Below, in pieces: positions 1 through 6,329 of a stretch of 39,354 bases of DNA. The position numbers and the translations under genes were made by a program. The stretch is taken from the NCBI GenBank assembly GCA_944320885.1, contig CALUJE010000005.1, forward strand, positions 1-39,354. The letters are read 5' to 3'. Source of the stretch: an uncultured Phocaeicola sp. (GTDB taxonomy: Bacteria > Bacteroidota > Bacteroidia > Bacteroidales > Bacteroidaceae). The stretch's first letter is position 1; the number at the start of each line of letters is the position of its first letter. Below the pieces are notes generated by a model. That model searched no databases, was not told the DNA's origin, and saw only the letters and a program-made list of their open reading frames with translations.

Positions 1-246
1 TACCGTCTGATACAGCAGTATCGCGAATCAGGAATCAGCATAAGCGAATCTACCATGTGCGGATGGTATGAAATGGCGGTGGAGAAGCTCAGGCCTCTGT
101 ACAACCTGCTCAAACAGAAGATACTGATTGCCACCTGCAAATCAGCAGAAATAGACCCTAGAATCTGGATGGAAGATGTCTTGAGCAAAATCTCATATTA
201 TGAGAGGGATGAGAAGAATATGGAAGAACTTCTACCACGTAACTGA
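1..246 (+). pseudogene. IS66 transposase, internally deleted (5' end beyond the window)
   Basis: Frame 1 is open from base 1 to the stop at 244-246. The first part (about residues 1-38 of the visible frame) matches the region of IS66 transposases that precedes the catalytic core, including a segment reading ISISESTMCGWYEMAVEKL. It then joins directly to the extreme C-terminus of the family, with IDPRIWMEDVLSKI followed by the terminal ELLPRN. In intact Bacteroides IS66 proteins these two blocks are separated by the DDE catalytic domain of well over 200 residues. That core is missing here without a frame break. The product cannot be an active transposase. The ATG at 55 is only an internal Met. 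The call is confident as a remnant; whether any shortened protein is made is unknown. Confidence 0.8.
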
Positions 247-281
247 GCAAAATCCAATCAAACTTGTTCCGAATAGGTACT

Positions 282-325
282 ATTATTTCCGAATCAGCTA
301 CGAATAGCACCGATTCGGAAATAAT
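282..325. repeat. Perfect 14-bp inverted repeat in the IS66 tail
   Basis: ATTATTTCCGAATC at 282-295 is the exact reverse complement of 312-325, with a 16-nt loop. It lies between the transposase stop and the inferred IS end. It could be a hairpin limiting transcription through the element end. No U-tract follows, so I do not call it a classical terminator. Confidence 0.6.
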
Positions 326-361
326 TCACAAAATTTGCAACGTGGTTTACCGAATGCTTAC

Positions 362-795
362 GTTTCATCCAGACTTTATCCCTGTTTTGTGGTTGTCCGA
401 GGAAAGTACATACCTGTATGTGGTATATAAGTCATGATAGATGGAAGCAAATATGATTTCCGGACGGGGCTTGTTGGCATCTGAAAGTGTACTGCGAGAA
501 GCATGGTTGTTATACCCAAATGACAAAGTTAGTGGTTTTCTGTCTGTATGGACATCATTATCTCATGCAAGGAATCAAAACAAATGTATACTTTTGTTCA
601 TAGTTGGATTAATTCTGTTTTGTGACAGAATTCTAACGAAGATGGGCTGACCTCGTAAATAAAGTCAGCTCTATTTTTATGGTTTCGCAAAATTTTTTTC
701 GGATGGTAATAATGTGTTGACAGATAATTAATTTCCTAAAAGCAATTAAAATTCTTATACTTACACATTAAATACTAATATTGTTTTTGTGTAAA
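362..795. other. Non-coding junction between the IS66 remnant and the HNH gene
   Basis: No gene here is convincing. A 69-codon open frame at 441-650 resembles nothing I recognise, and its stop lies inside the hairpin at 644-671. Base composition drops toward the AT-rich HNH gene. A small inverted repeat (ACATAC 408-413, GTATGT 416-421) is present but of uncertain meaning. This looks like eroded accessory DNA. Confidence 0.5.
644..680 (+). terminator. Rho-independent terminator-like hairpin
   Basis: GGGCTGAC (644-651) pairs with GTCAGCTC (664-671), with one G-U wobble and a 12-nt loop, followed by TATTTTTAT. It would stop plus-strand transcription coming from the IS remnant before it meets the convergent HNH gene. 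Confidence 0.5.
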
Positions 796-1542
796 TTATA
801 TATGTGTTTTTAGATGTCTTTTTTGATGACATTCTTGACATAATGTTATCAGTTCATCATTTGAATATATCCATGGTTTTTGATAAAAAATATCATCATA
901 TTTATTATGATGGATATTTAGATGTTTTATTCTTGAAAAAAAATCGAAAGGAAAGCTAAATGTAAAATAGTAAAATCTCTTTTGGTAATGTATGCTGATA
1001 CAGAGTGATTCCCTTGTATGTATACATTGAGTTCCTTTATTTTTAATATTTTCCGTTTGATGGGTTATTGAAGCATAATTTGTATTTCCAATGTTGTGTT
1101 GAAATTCAAAACATTCAGCTGAAATTATGAAATTTCTGTTATCATTGTAATTGTTGTTAATTTTTCCTCTTTTAATATATGTAATAGATGATTGGTAGTC
1201 GTCTGCTGCAAACATATAAGGTTCATGTGATATGTGCCCTAATGAAGGATGGATTTGGTAGATGAATTTATGGTCAGATATCTTTTCTATTTTTGTAATA
1301 ATAAGTTTATTATGAATATCTTTTAATAATATATTTTCTATATAATGTTCTATTCCTTTGTTTGGCAATAAAGAATTTTCTGAGAAGAAGTAATTGATAT
1401 CATCTAAATTATAGATTCGAAAAAAACTATTATTATGTATTCCAATGCATCCGCAGTCTAAACATTTAAAATGATCTCGTTCTAAAATTTCAATACATTT
1501 AGTATTCCATTCGTTGGTTTTTAGGTCCTCTTTATATCCCAT
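796..1542 (-). CDS. HNH endonuclease-like protein with a long insert in the zinc site
   Basis: The 248-residue protein begins like many HNH nucleases, with a Trp-Lys-(Ile/Leu)-Arg-Asp stretch leading to Cys27-x2-Cys30-Gly. It ends with His211-His212, Asn228, and Cys235-x2-Cys238-His239. These are the residues of a CxxC...HH...N...CxxCH HNH fold, which binds one structural zinc and a catalytic metal. In ordinary HNH proteins the HH follows the first CxxC within a short distance. Here about 180 residues intervene, and I do not recognise them. The gene is strikingly AT-rich: two 60-base samples count about 23% and 32% G+C, against 62% in one sampled 60-base stretch of the nearby aminopeptidase. 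With the adjacent IS66 remnant this suggests horizontal acquisition. Its role (restriction, phage defence, homing) cannot be decided. No methylase or integrase gene is visible nearby. Confidence 0.65.
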   Translation of the reverse strand: MGYKEDLKTNEWNTKCIEILERDHFKCLDCGCIGIHNNSFFRIYNLDDINYFFSENSLLPNKGIEHYIENILLKDIHNKLIITKIEKISDHKFIYQIHPSLGHISHEPYMFAADDYQSSITYIKRGKINNNYNDNRNFIISAECFEFQHNIGNTNYASITHQTENIKNKGTQCIHTRESLCISIHYQKRFYYFTFSFPFDFFSRIKHLNIHHNKYDDIFYQKPWIYSNDELITLCQECHQKRHLKTHI

Positions 1543-1715
1543 TTTTATTAGCTAATCTTTAAAATATCAATGTATATATATATTTAATAGCTTTTTGCTA
1601 AAAGATAAACTTATAATAAATTCTTCTTTGTACACTTTATCTAGTCCTAAAGTATCTATTCAATTATCACTTATTTCTTATGCAGTCAATATTGCACAAA
1701 ATCATCCTGTTCCCT

Positions 1716-2321
1716 TTAATCCGGCTGTTGTCCGTCATGTGCTTTCCATGCGCATTCTGTCAGTTTCATATTGCTGAATATAGCCTTAAATGAAGACTCT
1801 TCCGGTGAGCAGGCATAAATACCAAATTGTATTTTACCGCCTCCATGATGCATGTGACAAATGCGCATCTGAGTGAAGTGCAATCCGTCTGATGAGCATT
1901 CGATGCAATAGTCATCTTCACGTCGTGAAAGGCGATACCACATAGACTTTATGTTTGCATCAATGGCAGTTGTTGCCCAATCGGAATATCCGCAGTTAGT
2001 CACTACACTGCCCAAGTGTTGGAAAGTCTCGTTTTCGTATTCTACACTTCCTTTCAGCCAGTTCTCACTGTCAAGATACATGACAATGCCACATTGGTCG
2101 AAACGGTGATGGCTTTCGCTGAAATCGGTCTTTACTGTAAAGCTGAAAAACTTTTCCTCTGTTTCCATTTGAAAAACAGGTGCATTATCATTACGGAAAT
2201 GATAATAGGTACGTTGCCAAAGGTCGGTATTGGGTTTTGTGACTACTTCGATAATTCCTTCTTTGACGGTATAGCTTTGTGGACTGTGTGTCCATTTGAA
2301 TTTATTGATATCTAGTTCCAT
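1716..2321 (-). CDS. DUF1349 family protein (concanavalin A-like fold)
   Basis: The 201-residue product reads as a DUF1349 protein, the family of Bacillus YesU. These are cytosolic beta-sandwich proteins often linked to sugar metabolism, with no assigned reaction. Typical features are an N-terminal W-T-H-S-P segment, a central stretch on gaining contrast with a 'normal' surface (DQCGIVMYLDSENWLKGSVE), and a C-terminal FGIYACSP motif. There is no signal peptide, so it should be cytoplasmic. A minus-strand promoter lies immediately upstream: TACCTTTG at 2334-2327, with TCTG 21 nt further up. This places transcription start within a few bases of the ATG, so the mRNA may be nearly leaderless. No other Met occurs early enough to move the start. 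The gene stands alone and is divergent from the aminopeptidase gene. Confidence 0.75.
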   Translation of the reverse strand: MELDINKFKWTHSPQSYTVKEGIIEVVTKPNTDLWQRTYYHFRNDNAPVFQMETEEKFFSFTVKTDFSESHHRFDQCGIVMYLDSENWLKGSVEYENETFQHLGSVVTNCGYSDWATTAIDANIKSMWYRLSRREDDYCIECSSDGLHFTQMRICHMHHGGGKIQFGIYACSPEESSFKAIFSNMKLTECAWKAHDGQQPD

Positions 2322-2326
2322 GTTTT

Positions 2327-2359
2327 CAAAGGTAGAATTTTTTGAGCATTCCAGACAGA
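2327..2359 (-). promoter_or_regulatory. Bacteroidetes-type promoter for the DUF1349 gene
   Basis: On the minus strand TACCTTTG (2334-2327) fits the -7 box TAnnTTTG exactly. TCTG (2359-2356) is a 3/4 match to the -33 TTTG with a 21-nt spacer. The start codon is at 2321-2319, unusually close. Confidence 0.45.
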
Positions 2360-2455
2360 AAATGCGAAGAATGTTTTTTTGTAAATTACTCTGATGAACA
2401 TATTTCCCCGAATTTTCCTTAATTTAGCACACATAAAAATACTAACATCATAACC

Positions 2456-4987
2456 ATGAAACAACAGATATTGCTGATTATGCTATTGTGTGTAGCTGTG
2501 CATCTGCCATCGTTTGCGGCTTTGCCCGACGAATGGTTGGCAGAAGGAGTGAGTGAGCAACTGGCATCCTGGCGGAAGAAGACTTGCAAGGATGTAACGT
2601 ATGATTTGTTCTTTTCCATTCCGGGAGAGAAGAGTGAACCTGTTCCGGCCGAAATGAAGCTGGCATTTACGTTGGATGCTCCTCAGCCGATAGTGCTCGA
2701 CTTTAAGGAGAGTGCCGGTCATATCCAATCGGTGAAACTGAATGGGCGTGACGTGGATTACCGTTTTGAGAAAGAGCATATCCTTATTCCGGAGCACGGA
2801 GCCAGAGCCGGAAAGAATACGGTGGAGATTACCTTTGTGGCCGGTAACCAGTCTTTAAACCGTAATGACGAGTATCTGTATACGTTGCTGGTTCCCGACA
2901 GGGCGAGAACGCTTTTCCCCTGTTTTGACCAGCCGGGCATCAAGGCACGCTTCTCTTTGTCGCTCGAAGTACCGGCCGAGTGGAAAACCGTATCCAATAC
3001 GTATGTCAATCATACGGAGAGCAGAGGCGGACGAACGTTTGTCCGTTTCGGGCAGACAGAGCCGCTGAGCACTTATCTGTTTGCGTTTGTTGCCGGAAAG
3101 TTCAGTCAGCAGACCTATGATGATGGGAAGCACCGCTTTTCGGCCTATTATCGGGAGACCGATCCCGACAAGGTGAAACAGCTCGACGATGTGTTCCGTG
3201 AAGTGGCCGCATCGCTTGAATGGCTCGAAGCCTATACGGGTATTCCTTATCCCTTTGCCAAATATGATTTCATCATTCTGCCGGGATTCCAGTTTGGAGG
3301 CATGGAGCATACGGGCGCTACCTTTTATAATGACAGCCGGATATTCCTGAACAAATATGCCACGCTCGATGAGAAGCTAAGCCGTTCGGAACTGATTGCG
3401 CACGAGACGGCGCACATGTGGTTCGGCGATTTGGTTACGATGGAATGGTTTAACGATGTATGGACCAAAGAGGTCTTCGCCAATCATTATGCAGCCTGCA
3501 TCTGTGAGCCTCTTTTCCCGGATATCAATCATCGGCTCAACCGGATGAAGAACTTCTACAATGCCTCGCTTTCGGAAGACCGTACTCCGGGCAGCAATCC
3601 AATCCGTCAGCCGTTGGCGAATATGAACAGCGCAGGGCTTGTCTACGGAAACATCATTTACAACAAGGCTCCCGTAATGATGGAGAAGATGGTTGAGCTG
3701 ATGGGTGAGAAGGAGTTCAGGGAAGGTATCCGCATTTACCTGAAACGCTTCTCTTACGGCAATGCCACGTGGGACGATTTGATTCAGATTCTTGACAGCA
3801 TCTCGCCGGTAGATTTGGCCCAGTTCAGTGACGCATGGGTAAACCGGAGGGGAGTTTCCCATATTTCGGCGAAGGCCGACGGAGGCATGCTGACCGTTAC
3901 GCAGACAGACCCGTTCAAGAGCGGGACGCTGTGGCCTCAGACCTTCCGGATAACACTGGTGGGCGATGCCGGACAGCAACGGAATGTGGAGGTGAAGATG
4001 ACCGGAGCGGCAGTGAGCATACCGTTGGACTTCCGTCCTCTCTATATTTTGCCCAATACTGACGGGAAAGGCTATGGATGCTTCTTGCTCGACAAGGCTA
4101 CGGCCGCATGGCTGTTGGCCAACTGGCAGACCATCGGAGACGAAACGGCCCGTTATGCTTCTCTGATGAACTTGCGTGAAAACTATCTGCTGGGGTGCAT
4201 CACGGCTTCAGACTGGAACCGTTCGATAACGGACGGACTGCTCTCTGAAAAGAATGAGCTGATAGCTACGGCTCTGGCGGCCAATGTGGCGGAAGTGATG
4301 CGTGAGTTGCCGGCAGAAGAGGCAGCCGCAGCCGAGAAAAAATACTGGGAGATGAGCCATGCGCATGCATTGCCCTCATGCAGACTCCAGCTGTTGCGCA
4401 GCCTGATACCCGCCATGCGTTCCACGGCAATGACCGACACGCTTTATGGCGTATGGGAACGCCAGACAGAACCTTTGCTGAGCGAGAATGATTATACCAC
4501 TCTGTCATACGAGCTGGCTCTTCGCATGCCCGGACAGTATAGCCGGATACTGGAAATACAGCGGAAGCGCATTGAGAATCCCGACCGTCTGCGCCAGTTC
4601 GATTTCATATCGCGTGCAGTGAATCCCGATACCGGGGCGCTCGACTCCCTGTTCGCCAGTCTGAAAGACAAGGACAACCGGCGGATTGAGCCGTGGACGG
4701 CTACCGTGCTGGGCTATCTGAATCATCCGCTCCGTGAAGCGCATGCGGTGAAGTATATCTATCCGGGTCTTGACCTGTTGCAGGAGGTGCAGCGCACCGG
4801 TGACATCTTCTTCCCGAGCAACTGGGCAAAAGTGCTTCTGCGCGGACATCACAGCAAGGAGGCTTACGATGAGGTGGAGCGTTTTCTGAATAATCATCCC
4901 GACTACCCCCAGTTGCTTAAGAATAAGGTATTGCAGGCTGCCTACAGTCTGTTCCGCCTGCATCGTCCGGTAGCGGAAGCGTTATAG
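2456..4987 (+). CDS. Secreted M1 family zinc aminopeptidase
   Basis: The 843-residue protein is an M1 (gluzincin) aminopeptidase that removes N-terminal residues from peptides. Residues 1-21 form a signal peptide with a likely cut after Ser-Phe-Ala, and no lipobox is seen, so it acts in the periplasm or outside the cell. The exopeptidase loop appears as GGMEH (281-285), a variant of the family's GxMEN. The zinc site is His316-Glu317-x2-His320, with Glu339 exactly 18 residues after the second His. Tyr402, in a Y-x-K context, is the likely transition-state tyrosine. An N-terminal beta-domain precedes the catalytic domain, and a helical ERAP1-like C-terminal domain of roughly 350 residues follows. 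A possible -7 box (TAATTTAG) lies about 30 nt upstream of the ATG. A good terminator follows at 5022-5085. The family is certain; substrate preference is not readable. Confidence 0.93.
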   Translation: MKQQILLIMLLCVAVHLPSFAALPDEWLAEGVSEQLASWRKKTCKDVTYDLFFSIPGEKSEPVPAEMKLAFTLDAPQPIVLDFKESAGHIQSVKLNGRDVDYRFEKEHILIPEHGARAGKNTVEITFVAGNQSLNRNDEYLYTLLVPDRARTLFPCFDQPGIKARFSLSLEVPAEWKTVSNTYVNHTESRGGRTFVRFGQTEPLSTYLFAFVAGKFSQQTYDDGKHRFSAYYRETDPDKVKQLDDVFREVAASLEWLEAYTGIPYPFAKYDFIILPGFQFGGMEHTGATFYNDSRIFLNKYATLDEKLSRSELIAHETAHMWFGDLVTMEWFNDVWTKEVFANHYAACICEPLFPDINHRLNRMKNFYNASLSEDRTPGSNPIRQPLANMNSAGLVYGNIIYNKAPVMMEKMVELMGEKEFREGIRIYLKRFSYGNATWDDLIQILDSISPVDLAQFSDAWVNRRGVSHISAKADGGMLTVTQTDPFKSGTLWPQTFRITLVGDAGQQRNVEVKMTGAAVSIPLDFRPLYILPNTDGKGYGCFLLDKATAAWLLANWQTIGDETARYASLMNLRENYLLGCITASDWNRSITDGLLSEKNELIATALAANVAEVMRELPAEEAAAAEKKYWEMSHAHALPSCRLQLLRSLIPAMRSTAMTDTLYGVWERQTEPLLSENDYTTLSYELALRMPGQYSRILEIQRKRIENPDRLRQFDFISRAVNPDTGALDSLFASLKDKDNRRIEPWTATVLGYLNHPLREAHAVKYIYPGLDLLQEVQRTGDIFFPSNWAKVLLRGHHSKEAYDEVERFLNNHPDYPQLLKNKVLQAAYSLFRLHRPVAEAL

Positions 4988-5021
4988 GGCATTGAAATCG
5001 GTTCTTTCTTTTCTATTGATT

Positions 5022-5085
5022 GAGGCATCCGTTTCTGGAGTGACCGTTCATCGGTTCGGAAACAGAAACGGATGTCTCTTTTTTT
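5022..5085 (+). terminator. Intrinsic terminator of the M1 aminopeptidase gene
   Basis: A 16-bp stem (5022-5037 with 5063-5078, one G-U wobble) has a 25-nt loop and is followed by seven T (5079-5085). It lies 35 nt after the stop codon. Confidence 0.85.
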
Positions 5086-5105
5086 GTATCCATTTTGTTG
5101 GAAAA

Positions 5106-5187
5106 AAGGACGTGTGCTTTTTTTGAAAGCACGTGTCCTTTGGAGGGAAAGCACACGTGCTTATGAGGGAAAGGACGTGTCCTTTTT
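5106..5187. repeat. Family A repeat array: four near-palindromic units, 20-22 bp apart
   Basis: Four units start at about 5106, 5126, 5148 and 5170. Their cores are GGACGTGTGC, GCACGTGTCC, GCACACGTGC and GGACGTGTCC, each flanked by A-runs on the left and T-runs on the right. Each unit is close to its own reverse complement. Neighbouring units (1 with 2, 3 with 4) can also pair with two mismatches. A second array of the same design lies at 28681-28764. Both are in gaps between convergent genes. The function is unknown; bidirectional termination or a spaced protein-binding array are the obvious options. Confidence 0.8.
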
Positions 5188-5266
5188 TTATGGTAAACTT
5201 TCCTGAAAACAAACATTCCATTCCTTTTAGAAAAATGCTTCGCCAGTTGAGACGAAGTTGACCCTT

Positions 5267-5354
5267 AAGGCTCAGCGTGCTGGCGACCAAGCCCCAGCGT
5301 GCTGGGAGCAAAGGCTCAGTGCACTGACTGTCAAGGCTCGGCAAGCTGTTTTGT
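5267..5354. repeat. Family B repeat array: four 22-bp tandem units
   Basis: The units are 5267-5288, 5289-5310, 5311-5332 and 5333-5354. They share the opening AAGGCTCAGCGTGCTGG with variation. Each centre is a 10-bp palindrome or near-palindrome: CAGCGTGCTG twice, then CAGTGCACTG (perfect), then CGGCAAGCTG. A second array with the same number of units, the same period and the same order of unit endings is at 31720-31807. No open frame of interest runs through it. Confidence 0.85.
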
Positions 5355-5513
5355 GAGGTGACGATAAGTGGTTGATTGACAAGGCGTATTGGAGCTGGAA
5401 ATACAGCCACGAATGCTTGCTGACGATGCATTTTTCGTAAGAATGAGATAAACAATCAGTGTTTGGAAATGATGAAAAAAACTTACTTCTGTAGATGTAG
5501 GCATAAACGCAAC
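5355..5513. other. Remaining non-coding DNA of the 4988-5578 gap
   Basis: Beyond the terminator and the two arrays, this gap holds decayed-looking sequence. One stretch near 5381-5402 begins AAGGCGTATTGGAGCTGG and may be a degenerate family B unit out of phase. No gene is supported. Confidence 0.4.
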
Positions 5514-5556
5514 CGAAGCCGGTTATATCCGTTTCTGGAGGATATGGCCGGCTTCG
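5514..5556 (-). terminator. Long hairpin after the HAD phosphatase gene
   Basis: A 17-bp stem (5514-5530 with 5540-5556), with two G-U type pairs and a 9-nt loop, is centred about 45 nt past the HAD stop codon. The downstream minus-strand sequence is only moderately T-rich, so termination efficiency is uncertain. Confidence 0.6.
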
Positions 5557-5578
5557 ATGCTCCTTATGGTTGAGGCTG

Positions 5579-6319
5579 TTATAGCCTTTCGGTGCGGATG
5601 GACGAATAGAACTGTTCCCACTCGTTGTTGAAGGCAGGCATGGACGGGAAGAGAAGGTTTGCGCCCTCGTCGAGCAATACCTTGTCGGGCAGCGGACCGG
5701 TATTGACCGCTACGGTAAAGATGCCTGCCGCTACTCCGGCCTTTACTCCCATCGGGGCGTTTTCTACCACGATGGCTTCGTTGGGTTGCAGACCGCCCTT
5801 CTTCAGAGCCATCAGATAAGGTTCTGGTGAAGGCTTCCCATGTTTTACGTCATAGGCCGTGACCATCAGTTCCTGACGGAACGTATCGGGGAAGTTTCGG
5901 TTCAGGCGTTCGAGCAGCGAGTGCTGTCCCGAGCCGGTGACAAGCATCACGGTCAGTCCGGCGCCTTTTATTTTCTGAATCAGCTCCCACGAGCCCTCCA
6001 TGCGTGTAGCCTTGGGGTATGAGTTGAATATCTCCGTCTTGGTATGGTAGATTTCTTCAATCTCTTCGGGAGTGGCATCCTTGCCGCGTTCTCTTTGACT
6101 CACGATGTTGATGGTGGCAGCTCCCGTACGTCCCTCGTGCAGGTAAGCCTCTTCATACGAGAGGTCGAACCCGTAGCGTTTCATGGCCTCGTTCCACGCG
6201 CGTGCATGGTTGGGCATGGAGTTGAAGAGTACACCGTCCATGTCGAAGAGTACGGCTTTCAGGTTGATAGAGCCGAATGAATGTTGTTGTAAGTAATTTG
6301 TAATTGCGTTGTTGTACAT
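5579..6319 (-). CDS. HAD superfamily hydrolase, beta-phosphoglucomutase-like
   Basis: The 246-residue cytosolic protein has all four HAD motifs. Motif I is DMDGV, with nucleophile Asp26 and acid/base Asp28. Motif II is VTGSG. The Lys motif is KHGKPSPEPY. Motif IV is the acidic VVENAPMGV. A helical cap between motifs I and II marks subfamily IA, the group containing beta-phosphoglucomutase and small sugar-phosphate phosphatases such as those for 2-deoxyglucose-6-phosphate. The motif IV Glu-Asn in place of the common Glu-Asp is a mild variation. The gene begins 10 nt after the stop of the patatin-barrel gene and is almost certainly co-transcribed with it. The substrate cannot be read from sequence. 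Confidence 0.85.
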   Translation of the reverse strand: MYNNAITNYLQQHSFGSINLKAVLFDMDGVLFNSMPNHARAWNEAMKRYGFDLSYEEAYLHEGRTGAATINIVSQRERGKDATPEEIEEIYHTKTEIFNSYPKATRMEGSWELIQKIKGAGLTVMLVTGSGQHSLLERLNRNFPDTFRQELMVTAYDVKHGKPSPEPYLMALKKGGLQPNEAIVVENAPMGVKAGVAAGIFTVAVNTGPLPDKVLLDEGANLLFPSMPAFNNEWEQFYSSIRTERL

Positions 6320-6329
6320 TATGATAGAT

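Larger units (their letters stand above)
1..361 (+). mobile_element. IS66-family insertion sequence remnant, right end
   Basis: The transposase remnant at 1-246 is followed by a non-coding tail. The tail ends in a sequence reading ACGTGGTTTACCGAATGCTTAC-like at 340-361, whose reverse complement begins GTAAG. IS66 inverted repeats characteristically begin GTAA, so the element probably ends at 361; this boundary is inferred. The tail also contains a perfect 14-bp inverted repeat, 282-295 against 312-325, separated by 16 nt. The left end lies outside the window. IS66 elements usually make an 8-bp target duplication, so bases 362-369 (GTTTCATC) would be expected next to the left end if the insertion has not rearranged. 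Confidence 0.7.

Noticed and set aside
408..421. Small inverted repeat ACATAC/GTATGT
   Set aside because: Only 6 bp with no promoter or gene beside it; not enough to call a site.
441..650. 69-codon open frame after the IS66 remnant
   Set aside because: No recognisable similarity, poor context, and its stop codon lies in a terminator-like hairpin.
1595..1777. 60-codon plus-strand frame between the HNH and DUF1349 genes
   Set aside because: It starts at a non-ATG codon and runs into the DUF1349 gene on the other strand; the sequence looks random.
5106..5354. CRISPR array as an explanation of the 22-bp repeats
   Set aside because: The units abut or nearly abut, with no unique spacers of constant length, the units diverge, and no cas genes are present.
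5048..5455. 135-codon minus-strand frame through the repeat arrays
   Set aside because: It exists only because the tandem repeats happen to lack stops; composition and context are non-coding.
5029..5540. CCGTTTCTGGAG occurring twice, 500 bp apart (5029 and 5529)
   Set aside because: Each copy is part of a different hairpin with unrelated flanks; most likely chance.
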